This document shows positions 10,414-18,921 of a stretch of 64,000 nt of DNA, in pieces. The position numbers and the translations under genes are program-made. The notes below the pieces were generated by a model that ran no database searches, had not been told where the DNA came from, and saw only the letters and a program-made list of their open reading frames with translations. How positions within the stretch are numbered: the first letter of the stretch is position 1; each line of letters begins with the position of its first letter. The DNA comes from Vulcanococcus sp. Clear-D1 (lineage in GTDB: Bacteria; Cyanobacteriota; Cyanobacteriia; PCC-6307; Cyanobiaceae): positions 1 through 64,000 of the forward strand of contig NZ_JACVZV010000038.1 of the NCBI RefSeq assembly GCF_014654725.1. The letters run 5' to 3'.

Positions 10414-11475
10414 TCAAGTCCCCGTGTTGATCTGAATCCACCAGCCGGTTCCGGCTCCCTCCACCATCCAGCGGCGACCCCAGTTGCGCTCGGAGTACCG
10501 CTGGGCAGCTCCGCTGCCAATGGACGTGTTCACGTAGCCGCCGTTCACCAGATCGGCTTCTCCGTTGGGGTCATGCATCAGGACCTGGCGCTTGGCTGGA
10601 TCCCAGCCGATCACCAGGCTCCAGTGCCCGCCGCCTGTGGGCGTAGAGACAGGGCCTCTGTGTAACCAACCCACCGGGCAAGGGAGTCCCCGTTCGAGTT
10701 GCTCAATTAGGTGTTCGATGGAGCCATCCGTTCGGAAGCGTGCCTGCAGCCCAAGGGTTTGCAGCGCCTTCACCTGGGCGCTGGCATCGGTGGTGTCGCC
10801 ATGGCGCTGCACCAACGCCAGGTATTGATCGTCCGGCTGGCCGGGGCCCTGGATGGCATCGGGTTTGAGGAAGGCAGCGGCCATGGCGCAGCTGGAGGAA
10901 AAGCACATGCGGCTGCCCTGGCTGGTGGCGCTGTCGTTTTGGCTGAGGTAAGGAACAGGAAGCTGGATGAGGCCAGAGGCGCTGGCTGGGTTGGCTTGAG
11001 CAGCAGTTGAGCGCGCTGCTGTCTCCTCGAGTCTTTGAGCGTGTTGCACTTCCGCAGCCCGGCGCCGCTTGAGCCCTTCCACCGGCCCGTTTGGCCCTTT
11101 GCACCAGCGCGGGAACTCCTGCGTGATCACCACGGCAGGAGATTCGCCTGCCAGGCAGCGGCGCCGCAGGGTTGAGCCTTCCATAGCCCCAGCCCCCACG
11201 TTGAAACAGAAGCTGATCAGGGCATCGCGCTGACGGGGCGAGAGCGTGACGCCGTTCAGGAGGCGATCCACAGCAGCTGCAGCCTCGGCCACGTCTTGCT
11301 TGAGCCAGGTCTCGGCCTGCTCCTGCGTGATCGTTAGCCCCGGCACCACCTCCGCGCCGGTGTGGCCGTAGCCGATGCTCCAGGGAGCACCGCCACTGGC
11401 GGGGTCGGGATAGGCGTTCAGGCGGCAGCCCTCCCAGGTTTTGAGCAGGGTCCAGCCCTCAGGGGTGAGTGGCAT
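10414..11475 (-). CDS. GH24 lysozyme fused to a C39-like peptidase domain
   Basis: 353 residues. Residues 1-150 are a phage-type (T4/P22-like) GH24 lysozyme: LKTWEGCRLNAYPDPASGG with the catalytic Glu in WEG, IGYGHT, then LSPRQRDALISFCFNVGAGA and RRRAAEVQ. After an Ala-rich linker, residues 170-350 resemble a C39-like peptidase: the Cys-bearing SRMCFSSSCAMAAAF, GHWSLVIGWD with the His, and MHDPNGE. No signal peptide is seen, as in endolysins that need a holin. Together with the divergent one-helix membrane protein, this looks like a phage-derived or domesticated lysis module. Confidence 0.82.
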   Translation of the reverse strand: MPLTPEGWTLLKTWEGCRLNAYPDPASGGAPWSIGYGHTGAEVVPGLTITQEQAETWLKQDVAEAAAAVDRLLNGVTLSPRQRDALISFCFNVGAGAMEGSTLRRRCLAGESPAVVITQEFPRWCKGPNGPVEGLKRRRAAEVQHAQRLEETAARSTAAQANPASASGLIQLPVPYLSQNDSATSQGSRMCFSSSCAMAAAFLKPDAIQGPGQPDDQYLALVQRHGDTTDASAQVKALQTLGLQARFRTDGSIEHLIEQLERGLPCPVGWLHRGPVSTPTGGGHWSLVIGWDPAKRQVLMHDPNGEADLVNGGYVNTSIGSGAAQRYSERNWGRRWMVEGAGTGWWIQINTGT

Positions 11476-11546
11476 TGAGGCGAGGCAGAGAACGCTTGAG
11501 GGTTCCGGCGGCCTCGGAACCCTTTCAAGCAGTTCGAACGCGCTCG

Positions 11547-11897
11547 ATGGATTCCCGCCGGCTGGTGGTCTGGATCTCCACCGGGATCCTGGGGTTCCAG
11601 GGCGCCACGTTGGCGTTTGATCTGCTCAATTGCACCGCCCTCAGCTGGCTGTACGTCCGGATGAATGGGTTGCCGGCGCTGGAGCGGCGGGTGGATGGGC
11701 CAGGCAGCTCCGGCGGTGTTGTGGATCCCGATGCGCCAAAGCAACCCTCGGGCGCTTCCACACCCGAGCACCCCGTGGCGTTGTTCTGTGCCCGGCCCCA
11801 AGGCCGCGTTGATGACGCGGTGAATCAGGGGCTCAGCATCCTGGCGGGTTTGGCTCTGGGGAGCTCCGTTGGTGGGAGGGGCCAGGGCCAGCCCTGA
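11547..11897 (+). CDS. Small one-helix membrane protein, possible holin-like partner
   Basis: 116 residues from ATG 11547 (MDSRRLVVWISTGILGFQGA). Residues 6-30 form a hydrophobic helix, followed by a polar Pro/Gly-rich stretch and a second mildly hydrophobic segment (GLSILAGLALGSSVGG) near the end. It is divergent from the GH24 lysozyme gene with only about 70 bases between them. A holin-like role follows from that context only; sequence similarity to a known holin is not apparent. Confidence 0.5.
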   Translation: MDSRRLVVWISTGILGFQGATLAFDLLNCTALSWLYVRMNGLPALERRVDGPGSSGGVVDPDAPKQPSGASTPEHPVALFCARPQGRVDDAVNQGLSILAGLALGSSVGGRGQGQP

Positions 11898-11906
11898 GGG
11901 CCGTCT

Positions 11907-12167
11907 TCAGCGGCGCTTGAGGTTCTCTCGGGAGCATTGGGGCGCCCGCTCGAGCTGCTGCCAAGGACGTGCACAGGCGTGGTTCATGGCCTCCTCGCAC
12001 CGCTCCAGGTGGTAGAGCAGCGGGCTGTTGGGCGAGGGGAACTTGCGGCGGAAGTGCTCGCCCGGCTTGAGCAGGCCGGCGGAGCGCCAGCGATGCAGGG
12101 TCCGCTCGCTCACGCCCAGGCAGTCAGCGGCCTGACGCTGCACGGACCAGTGGGGGGTATGGGTCAT
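11907..12167 (-). CDS. Excisionase-like helix-turn-helix protein
   Basis: 86 residues. The segment WSVQRQAADCLGVSERTLHR followed by WRSAGLLKPGEHFRRKF is a MerR/excisionase-type winged HTH, of the kind found in phage excisionases and small regulators. The C-terminal half is Arg/Cys-rich with no named domain. It lies between the holin-like gene and tRNA-Pro, a usual neighbourhood for integrated elements, but no integrase is visible in the window. Confidence 0.65.
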   Translation of the reverse strand: MTHTPHWSVQRQAADCLGVSERTLHRWRSAGLLKPGEHFRRKFPSPNSPLLYHLERCEEAMNHACARPWQQLERAPQCSRENLKRR

Positions 12168-12414
12168 CGGTGTGGATGCGAAGGACAGGAACTCCTGGGA
12201 TCGGAGATCTGCGATCGATCCATCAGCGGATCCGGCGAAAGGGGATGGATGCGTTCAGGGATGACGCAGCTCTGTATCGCCGCCGTTGAGGCTTGCTCGC
12301 ACTGGAGGCTACGGGGGGGCGGCCCTGACAACCCCTGACACTCTCCGCCTGAATGGGACGGATTTTTGAGCCCGTTTTGAGCCCGCTGCTCGGGCTTTGT
12401 TGGTCAGAAGTCAA

Positions 12415-12488
12415 TCGGGGCGACAGGATTCGAACCTGCGACCTAGTGCTCCCAAAGCACCCGCGCTACCAAGCTGCGCCACGCCCCG
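12415..12488 (-). tRNA. tRNA-Pro (UGG anticodon)
   Basis: On the minus strand the acceptor arms CGGGGCG and CGCCCCG pair, with discriminator A at 12415. The D arm is GCGC...GCGC with GGTAGC, the anticodon loop is TTTGGGA (anticodon TGG), and the T arm carries GGTTCGAATCC. The CCA end is not encoded. The downstream sequence on the minus strand contains an AGCCCG/CGGGCT hairpin (about 12377-12396). Confidence 0.95.
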
Positions 12489-12500
12489 TCGTGTCGGAGC

Positions 12501-12746
12501 TTACCCGTCGCCCTCGCCGGTGGCAGGGCTCCACCACACCGTGCAGCGGTAGCGGGCTGAGAGGGCGCGCACCATCGTGGTGCACTGCGTCCGGGTCACG
12601 CTGTTGCCGGCTGGCATCGAGCTGGTTGCGATCGCAATCGCTGCCTGCTCGCTCATGATCGAACCGGCTGTGGCGGAGCCGGCTAGTGCGGGCGTGCTCT
12701 GCAGCAAGCCGAACGCAGCCACGGCAGACAGGGCGGCGAAGCGCAT
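12501..12746 (-). CDS. Small secreted hypothetical protein
   Basis: 81 residues from ATG 12746 (MRFAALSAVAAFGLLQSTPA, then LAGSA), a good Sec signal peptide with cleavage near ALA-GS. The mature part has a pair of cysteines (TQCTTMVRA and YRCTVWW) and a Trp-Trp motif close to the end. A longer start at 12797 would place an Arg/Pro-rich stretch before the signal and is less likely. The function is unknown. It is divergent from the M23 peptidase gene. Confidence 0.6.
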   Translation of the reverse strand: MRFAALSAVAAFGLLQSTPALAGSATAGSIMSEQAAIAIATSSMPAGNSVTRTQCTTMVRALSARYRCTVWWSPATGEGDG

Positions 12747-12813
12747 TGGCTCGGGAAGCTCTGGCCTTTTTCTAGGGGCCCGGTACAACGCGTGCAACCT
12801 GGGACGGGGCTGC

Positions 12814-13509
12814 TTGAACGCTCGGCGGTTATTGCTGGTTGTGCTGGCCTTCTGCGCCTCCTTGGGCTTGGCGGTGCAGGCGGAACCACGGCTGGATGCC
12901 TCACTAGACCAGGCGATCCCGCCTCGGCCTTCGCAGGTTCCCGCTGAAACACCGGTGGCCGATGTTGTGCTGGCCAGCGTTGCGCCAGCCCAGCTCTCGC
13001 AAGAGGCTGCCTGGCCCCTGCGTGCCGGCGAACCCCTGCGCCTGGTGTACCCACTGGCGATCCAGGCTGAGGAGGTCGACCCCTACGGCTGGCGCTACTC
13101 GGACAGTCGCCAGGCCTGGCGCATGCATGCCGGGCAAGACCTAGTCGCCCCAGAGGGAACCCCGGTGCTGGCGATGCTCCCTGGCCATGTGGTGCTGGTG
13201 GAGGAGCTCGATGGCTATGGCCTCACCGTGGTGCTCGATCACGGCCGCGGTTGGCAGACCCTGTATGCCCATCTGTTGTCGGCCTCGGTGCAGCCGGGAG
13301 ACTTTCTTCCCGCTGCTAGCCCCATGGGCCAGGTTGGTCAGAGCGGTCGTGCCAGCGGACCACACCTGCATGTGGAGCTGCGACGCCGCGATGGCGATCG
13401 GATGTTGGCGCTGGATCCAACGCCCTTGATCGATCAGGCCACACGCCTGCTGCCCCAGGCTCCACCGCCGTTGCAGCAGGCTCAGGGTCTGCCGTTCCCC
13501 TCGCCTTGA
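12814..13509 (+). CDS. M23-family (LytM) metallopeptidase
   Basis: About 231 residues from a TTG at 12814; in-frame starts further upstream overlap the divergent secreted protein. The N-terminal hydrophobic segment (RRLLLVVLAFCASLGLAVQA) exports it. The peptidase domain shows the LytM zinc set: the H-x-G-x-D-like HAGQD, HLLSA, and the H-x-H motif in GPHLHVEL. Such enzymes cleave peptidoglycan cross-links or activate amidases at division. It overlaps the alkB-like gene by four bases (TTGA), suggesting co-transcription. Confidence 0.82.
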   Translation: MNARRLLLVVLAFCASLGLAVQAEPRLDASLDQAIPPRPSQVPAETPVADVVLASVAPAQLSQEAAWPLRAGEPLRLVYPLAIQAEEVDPYGWRYSDSRQAWRMHAGQDLVAPEGTPVLAMLPGHVVLVEELDGYGLTVVLDHGRGWQTLYAHLLSASVQPGDFLPAASPMGQVGQSGRASGPHLHVELRRRDGDRMLALDPTPLIDQATRLLPQAPPPLQQAQGLPFPSP

Positions 13510-14096
13510 TCCGGATCGAGCGCTCCGGCCTGCAGCTGCGTCATGGTGTGGCTTGGCTCCAGCAGCAAGGCATCCAGACCCCGCAGCTGCGCCAGGCCTT
13601 AAGTCTCGGCCTGGCCTGGGAGCAGCCGCTGGTCATCGTGTATGGCAAGCAGCACCGCACGCCGCGGCTCACCTGCTGGGTGGCTGATCCCGGTTGCGCC
13701 TACCGCTACAGCGGCCTGCAGCAAGCGATCCACCCCTGGACGGCCGAGCTTGAGATCCTGCGTCAGCTGTTGCTGGATCAGCTGGGGGTGCGCTTCAACA
13801 GCCTGCTGCTCAATCGCTACCGCGATGGTGCTGATCGGATGGGTTGGCACGCTGATGACGAACCCGAGCTCGACGATCTGGCCCCGATCGTCTCCCTCAG
13901 CCTGGGGGCGGCCCGCGATCTGCGCTTTCGGCCCCGACATGGCAGTGAGGCCGCCTTTGCGGTGCGCCTTGGCGATGGCGACCTCTTGGTGATGGATCCG
14001 CCCAGCCAGCGCCATTGGCAGCACGCGCTGCCGCCGCGGGCGCGGGTGAGGCAGGAGCGGATCAACCTCACCTTTCGGGTGATCAGGCCAACTTGA
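13506..14096 (+). CDS. alkB: AlkB-like 2-oxoglutarate/Fe(II) dioxygenase
   Basis: 196 residues from a TTG overlapping the peptidase stop. The Fe(II) ligands are visible: H-x-D in GWHADDEPEL and the distal His in HWQHALPP, with the 2-oxoglutarate-binding Arg in RINLTFRVI. SLLLNRYRDGADRMGWH and VSLSLGAARDLRFR match the nucleotide-recognition lid and core of AlkB proteins, which remove alkyl groups from DNA or RNA bases by oxidation. Length matches ALKBH2/3-like bacterial members. Confidence 0.9.
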   Translation: MIRIERSGLQLRHGVAWLQQQGIQTPQLRQALSLGLAWEQPLVIVYGKQHRTPRLTCWVADPGCAYRYSGLQQAIHPWTAELEILRQLLLDQLGVRFNSLLLNRYRDGADRMGWHADDEPELDDLAPIVSLSLGAARDLRFRPRHGSEAAFAVRLGDGDLLVMDPPSQRHWQHALPPRARVRQERINLTFRVIRPT

Positions 14097-14097
14097 A

Positions 14098-14496
14098 TCA
14101 GCCGAGCACGGCGATGCAATCGATCTCCACCCGGGCATCCTTCGGCAGCGCCGCCACTTCCACGCAGGCCCGCGCCGGCGACACGCCGGCTCCGAACACC
14201 TCGGCATAGAGGGCATTCACTTTGGTGAAATCGCCGAGGTCAGCCAGAAACACGGTGGTGCGCACCACCTGTTGGGGGGTGCAGCCCGCTTCGCTCAGCA
14301 CCGCCTTGAGGTTGCTGAGCACCTGGCGGGTTTCCGCTTCCACATCGCCATTGCCCACCATCGCTCCGGTGGCCGGATCCAGGGCGATCTGACCGCTGCA
14401 ATAGAGCACCCCCCCAGCCTTCACGGCCTGGTTGTAAGGGCCCACCGGCGCCGGAGCAGCGCTCGTGGTCACGGCTTCGATCGTGGGGCTGGTCAT
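14098..14496 (-). CDS. ridA: RidA-family enamine/imine deaminase
   Basis: 132 residues from ATG 14496. It contains APAPVGPYNQAVKAGGVLYC, SGQIALDPATGAMVG, VVRTTVFLADLGDFTKVN and the active-site Arg in SPARACVEVAALPKDARVEI, all typical of RidA (YjgF). RidA hydrolyses reactive enamine/imine intermediates from PLP enzymes and acts as a trimer. The start is close to that of the divergent ABC ATPase gene, with a shared promoter region of about 43 bases. Confidence 0.92.
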   Translation of the reverse strand: MTSPTIEAVTTSAAPAPVGPYNQAVKAGGVLYCSGQIALDPATGAMVGNGDVEAETRQVLSNLKAVLSEAGCTPQQVVRTTVFLADLGDFTKVNALYAEVFGAGVSPARACVEVAALPKDARVEIDCIAVLG

Positions 14497-14539
14497 GCTG
14501 GAGGGAAGATGGGCGCTGAGCCTATGGCCAGAGCGCCTG

Positions 14540-15667
14540 ATGCGAATCGAGCTGTCCAACCCTGAGTTGCCGCTGCGGCCCCAGGTGGAGCTCGATGGGC
14601 TGTGGCATCGCTACCGCGGTGCGGCTTCCACGGGCGATTGGACCCTGCGCGACATCCAGTTCCAGCTGCGCCCCGGAGAACTGGTGGGCCTGCTCGGGCC
14701 ATCCGGTTGCGGCAAAACCACGCTGCTGCGGCTGATTGCAGGCTTTGAGCAACCCGATCGCGGTGTGGTACGCATCGGCGGGCAGGAGGTGGCAGGCCCT
14801 CACCGTTGGTTGCCGCCGGAGCGGCGTGGCGTGGGCATGGTGTTTCAGGACTACGCCCTGTTCCCCCACCTCGATGCCTGGCGCAATGCTTGCTTCGGTT
14901 TGCGCCGGGGGCAGGACAGCAGCCGCGCCGCCTGGTTGCTGGAGTTGCTGGGGCTGAAAGGGCTGGAGCATCGCTATCCGCACGAACTCTCCGGAGGGCA
15001 GCGCCAGCGCCTGGCCCTGGCTCGGGCCCTCGCTCCCGGCTGTTCGCTGGTGCTGCTGGATGAACCCTTCTCCAACCTGGATGTGGAGGTGCGCCTGCGG
15101 CTGCGGGCCGAGCTCCCCGGTGTGTTGGCCCGCTGCGGCGCCAGCGGTGTGATCGTGACCCACGACCCGGAGGAAGCTCTGGCCATCTGTGATCGGGTGG
15201 CGGTGCTCGAATCCGGCCATCTGCACCAGTGCGCCAGCCCCCAGGAACTGGTGGCAGCGCCGGCCACCGCCTTTGTGGGTCGCTTCGTGCTGCAGAGCAA
15301 CCTGCTCCCCGCCAGCTGGCAGGGCAGCACCCTCACCACGGCCTTCGGCGCTCTGGAGGCACCGGCCGGCGTGCAGCTTCCCTCCCCCTCCGAGGCCGAC
15401 GATCTGCAGGTGTTGGTGAGCCCCCGGGGCATCCTGCTCACCCCGGATGACAACGCTGAGGCCTGGGTGCTGGGCCGTGAATTTCTTGGCCGCGAATGGC
15501 TCTACCAGGTGCAATGCGGCCAGGGGCGACTGCGCCTGCGCTTGCCGCTCGAGCACGACTACAACCGCGGGCAGCGCTGCCGGCTGCGGCTGCGGGCGGG
15601 TGAGCCGGTGCGGTTGTTCCCCGCGGGTGTGGATCTGGTGGCTGCTGCCGCTACCGCCCCCCTCTGA
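14540..15667 (+). CDS. futC: Iron(III)-type ABC transporter ATP-binding protein (FutC-like)
   Basis: 375 residues. Complete ABC ATPase: GLLGPSGCGKTTLLRLIAGF (Walker A), GMVFQDYALFPHL (Q loop), LSGGQRQRLALARAL (signature), LVLLDEPFSNLD (Walker B) and VIVTHDPEEAL (His switch). The C-terminal 140 residues form a TOBE-like regulatory domain, as in the Fe3+/sulfate/putrescine import group. FutC of cyanobacteria is the closest functional candidate. No permease or binding-protein gene is adjacent, so the substrate is inferred. Confidence 0.8.
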   Translation: MRIELSNPELPLRPQVELDGLWHRYRGAASTGDWTLRDIQFQLRPGELVGLLGPSGCGKTTLLRLIAGFEQPDRGVVRIGGQEVAGPHRWLPPERRGVGMVFQDYALFPHLDAWRNACFGLRRGQDSSRAAWLLELLGLKGLEHRYPHELSGGQRQRLALARALAPGCSLVLLDEPFSNLDVEVRLRLRAELPGVLARCGASGVIVTHDPEEALAICDRVAVLESGHLHQCASPQELVAAPATAFVGRFVLQSNLLPASWQGSTLTTAFGALEAPAGVQLPSPSEADDLQVLVSPRGILLTPDDNAEAWVLGREFLGREWLYQVQCGQGRLRLRLPLEHDYNRGQRCRLRLRAGEPVRLFPAGVDLVAAAATAPL

Positions 15668-15671
15668 TCGA

Positions 15672-16445
15672 TCAGCCCTTCCAGAGGTCCTTGCTGCCGC
15701 GCAGCTTGCGCAGGGTGTCGGCATCAGCCGCCCGCACAAACAGGTTGGTGGCCCGCTCGAGGCCGATGCTGCTGGGAATGGTGGGTTCATTCCTGGCCCT
15801 GAGCGCTTCCACAACAGCCAGCCGCTCCTGAATCGCGACATCACCAGGGCATTGCACTGCTGCCCAGCGCAGGTTGCCGGCGGTGTATTCGTGGGCGCAC
15901 CACACCTTTGTGGCTTCTGGCAGCGCAGTGAGTGCTTGCAGCGAGGCATGCATCTGTTGCGGTGTGCCTTCAAACAGACGGCCGCATCCCGCGGCAAAGA
16001 GCGTGTCGCCGCAGAACAGATGGCCGCCGTCATCCCCGGCTGGCGGCAGATAGAAGGCGATGTGATGGGCGGTGTGACCCGGCACGGCCAGCACCGCAAC
16101 GCTGCGGCCCAGGAGCTCCAGCTGATCTCCCCCCTGCACCGCCAGCGTCTGCAGCGGAATGCGGGCTTGATCGGCGCCACTGGCAATTATGGCCGCCTTG
16201 GGCCAGCGCTGCAGCAAGCCTGGTGTGCCGCCGATGTGGTCGTGGTGGTGATGGGTGTGCAGGATCGCGCTGAGCTCCAGCCCGCGCTGCTCGAGCCAGC
16301 TGATCACCGGTTCGGCCACGGCCGGATCCACCACCACCGCCTGCCCGCGGCTGGCGCCATGCAGCACAAAGACATAGTTGTCGCTCAGCACCGGAATCAG
16401 CGACACCCGCTGGGCGATCGGGGCCGTGGTGAGGGCCTGTTGCAT
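15672..16445 (-). CDS. gloB: Hydroxyacylglutathione hydrolase (glyoxalase II)
   Basis: 257 residues of the metallo-beta-lactamase fold. The binuclear metal motif [10 protein letters not shown] is intact, followed by [28 protein letters not shown] (bridging Asp) and [11 protein letters not shown]. The C-terminal part ([18 protein letters not shown], then LRKLRG) binds glutathione in the family. It hydrolyses S-lactoylglutathione, the last step of methylglyoxal detoxification. It converges with the FutC-like gene and is divergent from hisG. Confidence 0.93.
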   Translation of the reverse strand: MQQALTTAPIAQRVSLIPVLSDNYVFVLHGASRGQAVVVDPAVAEPVISWLEQRGLELSAILHTHHHHDHIGGTPGLLQRWPKAAIIASGADQARIPLQTLAVQGGDQLELLGRSVAVLAVPGHTAHHIAFYLPPAGDDGGHLFCGDTLFAAGCGRLFEGTPQQMHASLQALTALPEATKVWCAHEYTAGNLRWAAVQCPGDVAIQERLAVVEALRARNEPTIPSSIGLERATNLFVRAADADTLRKLRGSKDLWKG

Positions 16446-16474
16446 CGTTAAAGTCCCGGTTCAGGCTGACTCCC

Positions 16475-17122
16475 ATGATCACCGTCGCGCTGGCCAAGGG
16501 AGCCCTCCTCAAGGATTCCGTGGCGCGCTTTGCCGCTGCCGGGCTCGATTTCGCCGCCGTGCTGGAGCCGGGCAATCGCCAGTTGATGGTGCCGAGCGCC
16601 TGCGGCCGGGCCCGGGCCCTCTTGGTGCGCAACGCAGACGTGCCGGTGTACGTGGCCTACGGCCAAGCCCAGCTCGGGGTGGTGGGCTACGACGTGCTGC
16701 GCGAACACCAGCTGCCGGTGGCCCATCTGGTGGATCTTGGCTTCGGCGGCTGCCGCATGAGCGTGGCCGTGAAGGCCACCAGCCCCTACCGCCGTGCCGC
16801 CGATCTCCCGGCCCACTGCCGCATCGCGAGCAAGTTCACCCGTTGCGCCGAGGAGTATTTCGAAGCCCTTGATCTGCCGGTGGAGCTCATCCATCTGGCG
16901 GGTTCGGTGGAGCTCGGGCCGATCACCGGCATGAGTGAAGCGATTGTGGATCTTGTGGCCACCGGCCGCACCTTGGTGGAGAACGGCTTGATCGCCATCG
17001 AAGATCTGTTCCACTCCACGGCTCGTCTGGTGGGCCACCCCCTCTCACTCCGCCTGGATGGCGGTGAGCTGCAGGGGATCGTGGATCAGATCGCGGCGGT
17101 GTCCAGCCGGCCTGCCACCTGA
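16475..17122 (+). CDS. hisG: ATP phosphoribosyltransferase, short form
   Basis: 215 residues, the HisG-S length. [18 protein letters not shown] at the start, [38 protein letters not shown] and the PRPP-binding [18 protein letters not shown] are all family features. It catalyses the first step of histidine synthesis. Short forms lack the C-terminal regulatory domain and depend on HisZ, which must be encoded elsewhere since it is not in this window. Its stop overlaps the ABC exporter start by one base (TGATG). Confidence 0.95.
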   Translation: MITVALAKGALLKDSVARFAAAGLDFAAVLEPGNRQLMVPSACGRARALLVRNADVPVYVAYGQAQLGVVGYDVLREHQLPVAHLVDLGFGGCRMSVAVKATSPYRRAADLPAHCRIASKFTRCAEEYFEALDLPVELIHLAGSVELGPITGMSEAIVDLVATGRTLVENGLIAIEDLFHSTARLVGHPLSLRLDGGELQGIVDQIAAVSSRPAT

Positions 17123-18921
17123 TGGCTGATCGCGACCGTCAACGCTTACTGCGCCTGCTGCCCTACCTGGGCCGCGACCGCAAGCGCCTCTTGCTCACGC
17201 TGGTCCTGTTGATCCCGGTGGCCGGAGCGGCAGCTGTGCAGCCGCTGCTGGTGGGACAGGCGATTTCAGCCCTGCGCCAGGAGCCGGTGCTCGCTTGGCT
17301 GGAGCCGATGCCTCTGGCGCAGCAGTTGCGCACCCTGGTGTTGCTGCTGCTGGTGGCCGTGCTCGTGCGGCTTGGCTTGCAGGGCCTGCAGAGCTTCAAC
17401 GTGCAGGCGGTCGGCCAGCGGCTCACGGCCCGCATCCGCAACGATCTGTTCGCCCACGCGCTCGATCTCTCGCTCCGCTTTCACGACCACACGCCGGTGG
17501 GCAAGCTGCTCACCCGCCTCACCAGCGATGTGGATGCTCTGGCGGAGGTGTTTGGCAGCGGCGCGGTGGGTCTGCTGGCCGATCTGGTCACTCTGCTGGT
17601 GATCGCCGCCACGATGATTGCGATCGAACCTCGGCTGGGGGTGTTGCTGCTGGCCTCGCAGGTGCCGGTCACGCTCACCATGCTTTGGCTGCAGCGCCGC
17701 TACCGCAAGGCCAACTACCGCGTGCGCGAAGAGCTGAGCCAGCTCAATGCGGATTTGCAAGAAAACCTGCAGGGGCTTGAGGTGGTGCAGATGTTCCGCC
17801 GCGAGGCCTACAACTCCGCCCGCTTCGGCACAACCACTGCGGCTTACCGCCAGGCGGTGAACGGAACGATCTTCTACGACTCAGCCATCTCCGCCCTGAT
17901 CGAGTGGGTGTCCCTCGGGGCGATTGCCCTGGTGCTGGCCCTGGGGGGCTGGATGGTCACGGCAGGGGCCATGGGCCTGGGCACCCTCACCACCTTCATT
18001 CTTTATTCCCAGCGTTTGTTTGACCCGCTGCGGCAGTTGGCTGAGCGCTTCACCCAGATCCAGGGCGGCCTCACCGCGGTGGAGCGCATCGGCGAACTGA
18101 TGGAAGAGCCGATTGAGATCCAGGAACTGCCCCAGGAGCAGCGCTCTGCGGCGGCTGTGGTGAGCGGCCGTGAGCGCAGCAGCGCCGGCGAAGTGGTGTT
18201 CGAGAACGTGTCGTTCGCCTACCGGGCCGATGATCCGATCCTCACCAACCTCTCTTTCCGCATCGCACCGGGTGAGCATGTGGCTCTGGTGGGCCCCACC
18301 GGTTCCGGCAAGAGCACGGTGATCCGCCTGCTCTGCCGCCTTTACGAACCGCAGCAGGGCCGGATCCTGCTCGATGGCATCGATATCCGCGAACTGCCCA
18401 TCCCCACCCTGCGCCAGCGGCTGGGTGTGGTGTTACAGGACACCTTCCTGTTCAGCGGCAACGTGGCCGACAACCTGCGCCTCGATGCTGCGATCAGCGA
18501 CATTGACCTGCAGCGTCTCTGCCAGGAGCTCGGCCTTGAACCGTTGCTGCAGCGTCTCCCTCAGGGGCTTGATACGGAGCTGCGCGAACGGGGTGGCAAT
18601 CTCTCGTCCGGCGAACGCCAACTGCTCGCGGTGGCGCGCGTGGCCATCCGCGATCCCTCCGTGCTGGTGATGGATGAGGCCACCGCCTTCCTCGATCCTT
18701 CCACCGAAGCCACCCTGCAGCGCGATCTGGATCGGCTGCTGCGCGATCGCACAGCCATCGTGATCGCCCACCGCCTGGCCACCGTGGAAGCGGCCGATCG
18801 CATCCTGGTGCTGCAGCGGGGCCGGCTGATCGAGCAGGGCAGCCACATCGCCTTGCGGGCTGCCGGTGGTCTTTACGCGCAGCTCGCCGAACTCCAGGAG
18901 CGCGGGCTGGCCAGGCTCTGA
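17122..18921 (+). CDS. MsbA/MDR-like ABC exporter (fused membrane and ATPase domains)
   Basis: 599 residues: six transmembrane helices in about residues 1-320, then an ATPase domain with VGPTGSGKSTVIRLLCRLYE (Walker A), LGVVLQDTFLFSGNV (Q loop), GNLSSGERQLLAVARVA (signature) and VLVMDEATAFLD (Walker B), and IAHRL at the switch. This half-transporter layout works as a homodimer exporting lipids or hydrophobic compounds. The substrate is not evident. It is translationally coupled to hisG, and its 3' end overlaps the convergent hydrolase by 49 bases. Confidence 0.92.
   Translation: MADRDRQRLLRLLPYLGRDRKRLLLTLVLLIPVAGAAAVQPLLVGQAISALRQEPVLAWLEPMPLAQQLRTLVLLLLVAVLVRLGLQGLQSFNVQAVGQRLTARIRNDLFAHALDLSLRFHDHTPVGKLLTRLTSDVDALAEVFGSGAVGLLADLVTLLVIAATMIAIEPRLGVLLLASQVPVTLTMLWLQRRYRKANYRVREELSQLNADLQENLQGLEVVQMFRREAYNSARFGTTTAAYRQAVNGTIFYDSAISALIEWVSLGAIALVLALGGWMVTAGAMGLGTLTTFILYSQRLFDPLRQLAERFTQIQGGLTAVERIGELMEEPIEIQELPQEQRSAAAVVSGRERSSAGEVVFENVSFAYRADDPILTNLSFRIAPGEHVALVGPTGSGKSTVIRLLCRLYEPQQGRILLDGIDIRELPIPTLRQRLGVVLQDTFLFSGNVADNLRLDAAISDIDLQRLCQELGLEPLLQRLPQGLDTELRERGGNLSSGERQLLAVARVAIRDPSVLVMDEATAFLDPSTEATLQRDLDRLLRDRTAIVIAHRLATVEAADRILVLQRGRLIEQGSHIALRAAGGLYAQLAELQERGLARL

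Noticed and set aside
12223..12414. A 63-codon minus-strand reading frame between the HTH gene and tRNA-Pro
   Set aside because: No ribosome binding site and Arg/Ser/Pro-rich composition; probably non-coding. The gap (about 247 bases) otherwise shows only GAGCCCG-containing repeats and the hairpin beside the tRNA.
14522..16186. A 554-codon minus-strand reading frame
   Set aside because: It crosses the FutC-like gene in antisense and gloB out of frame and shows no protein family features.
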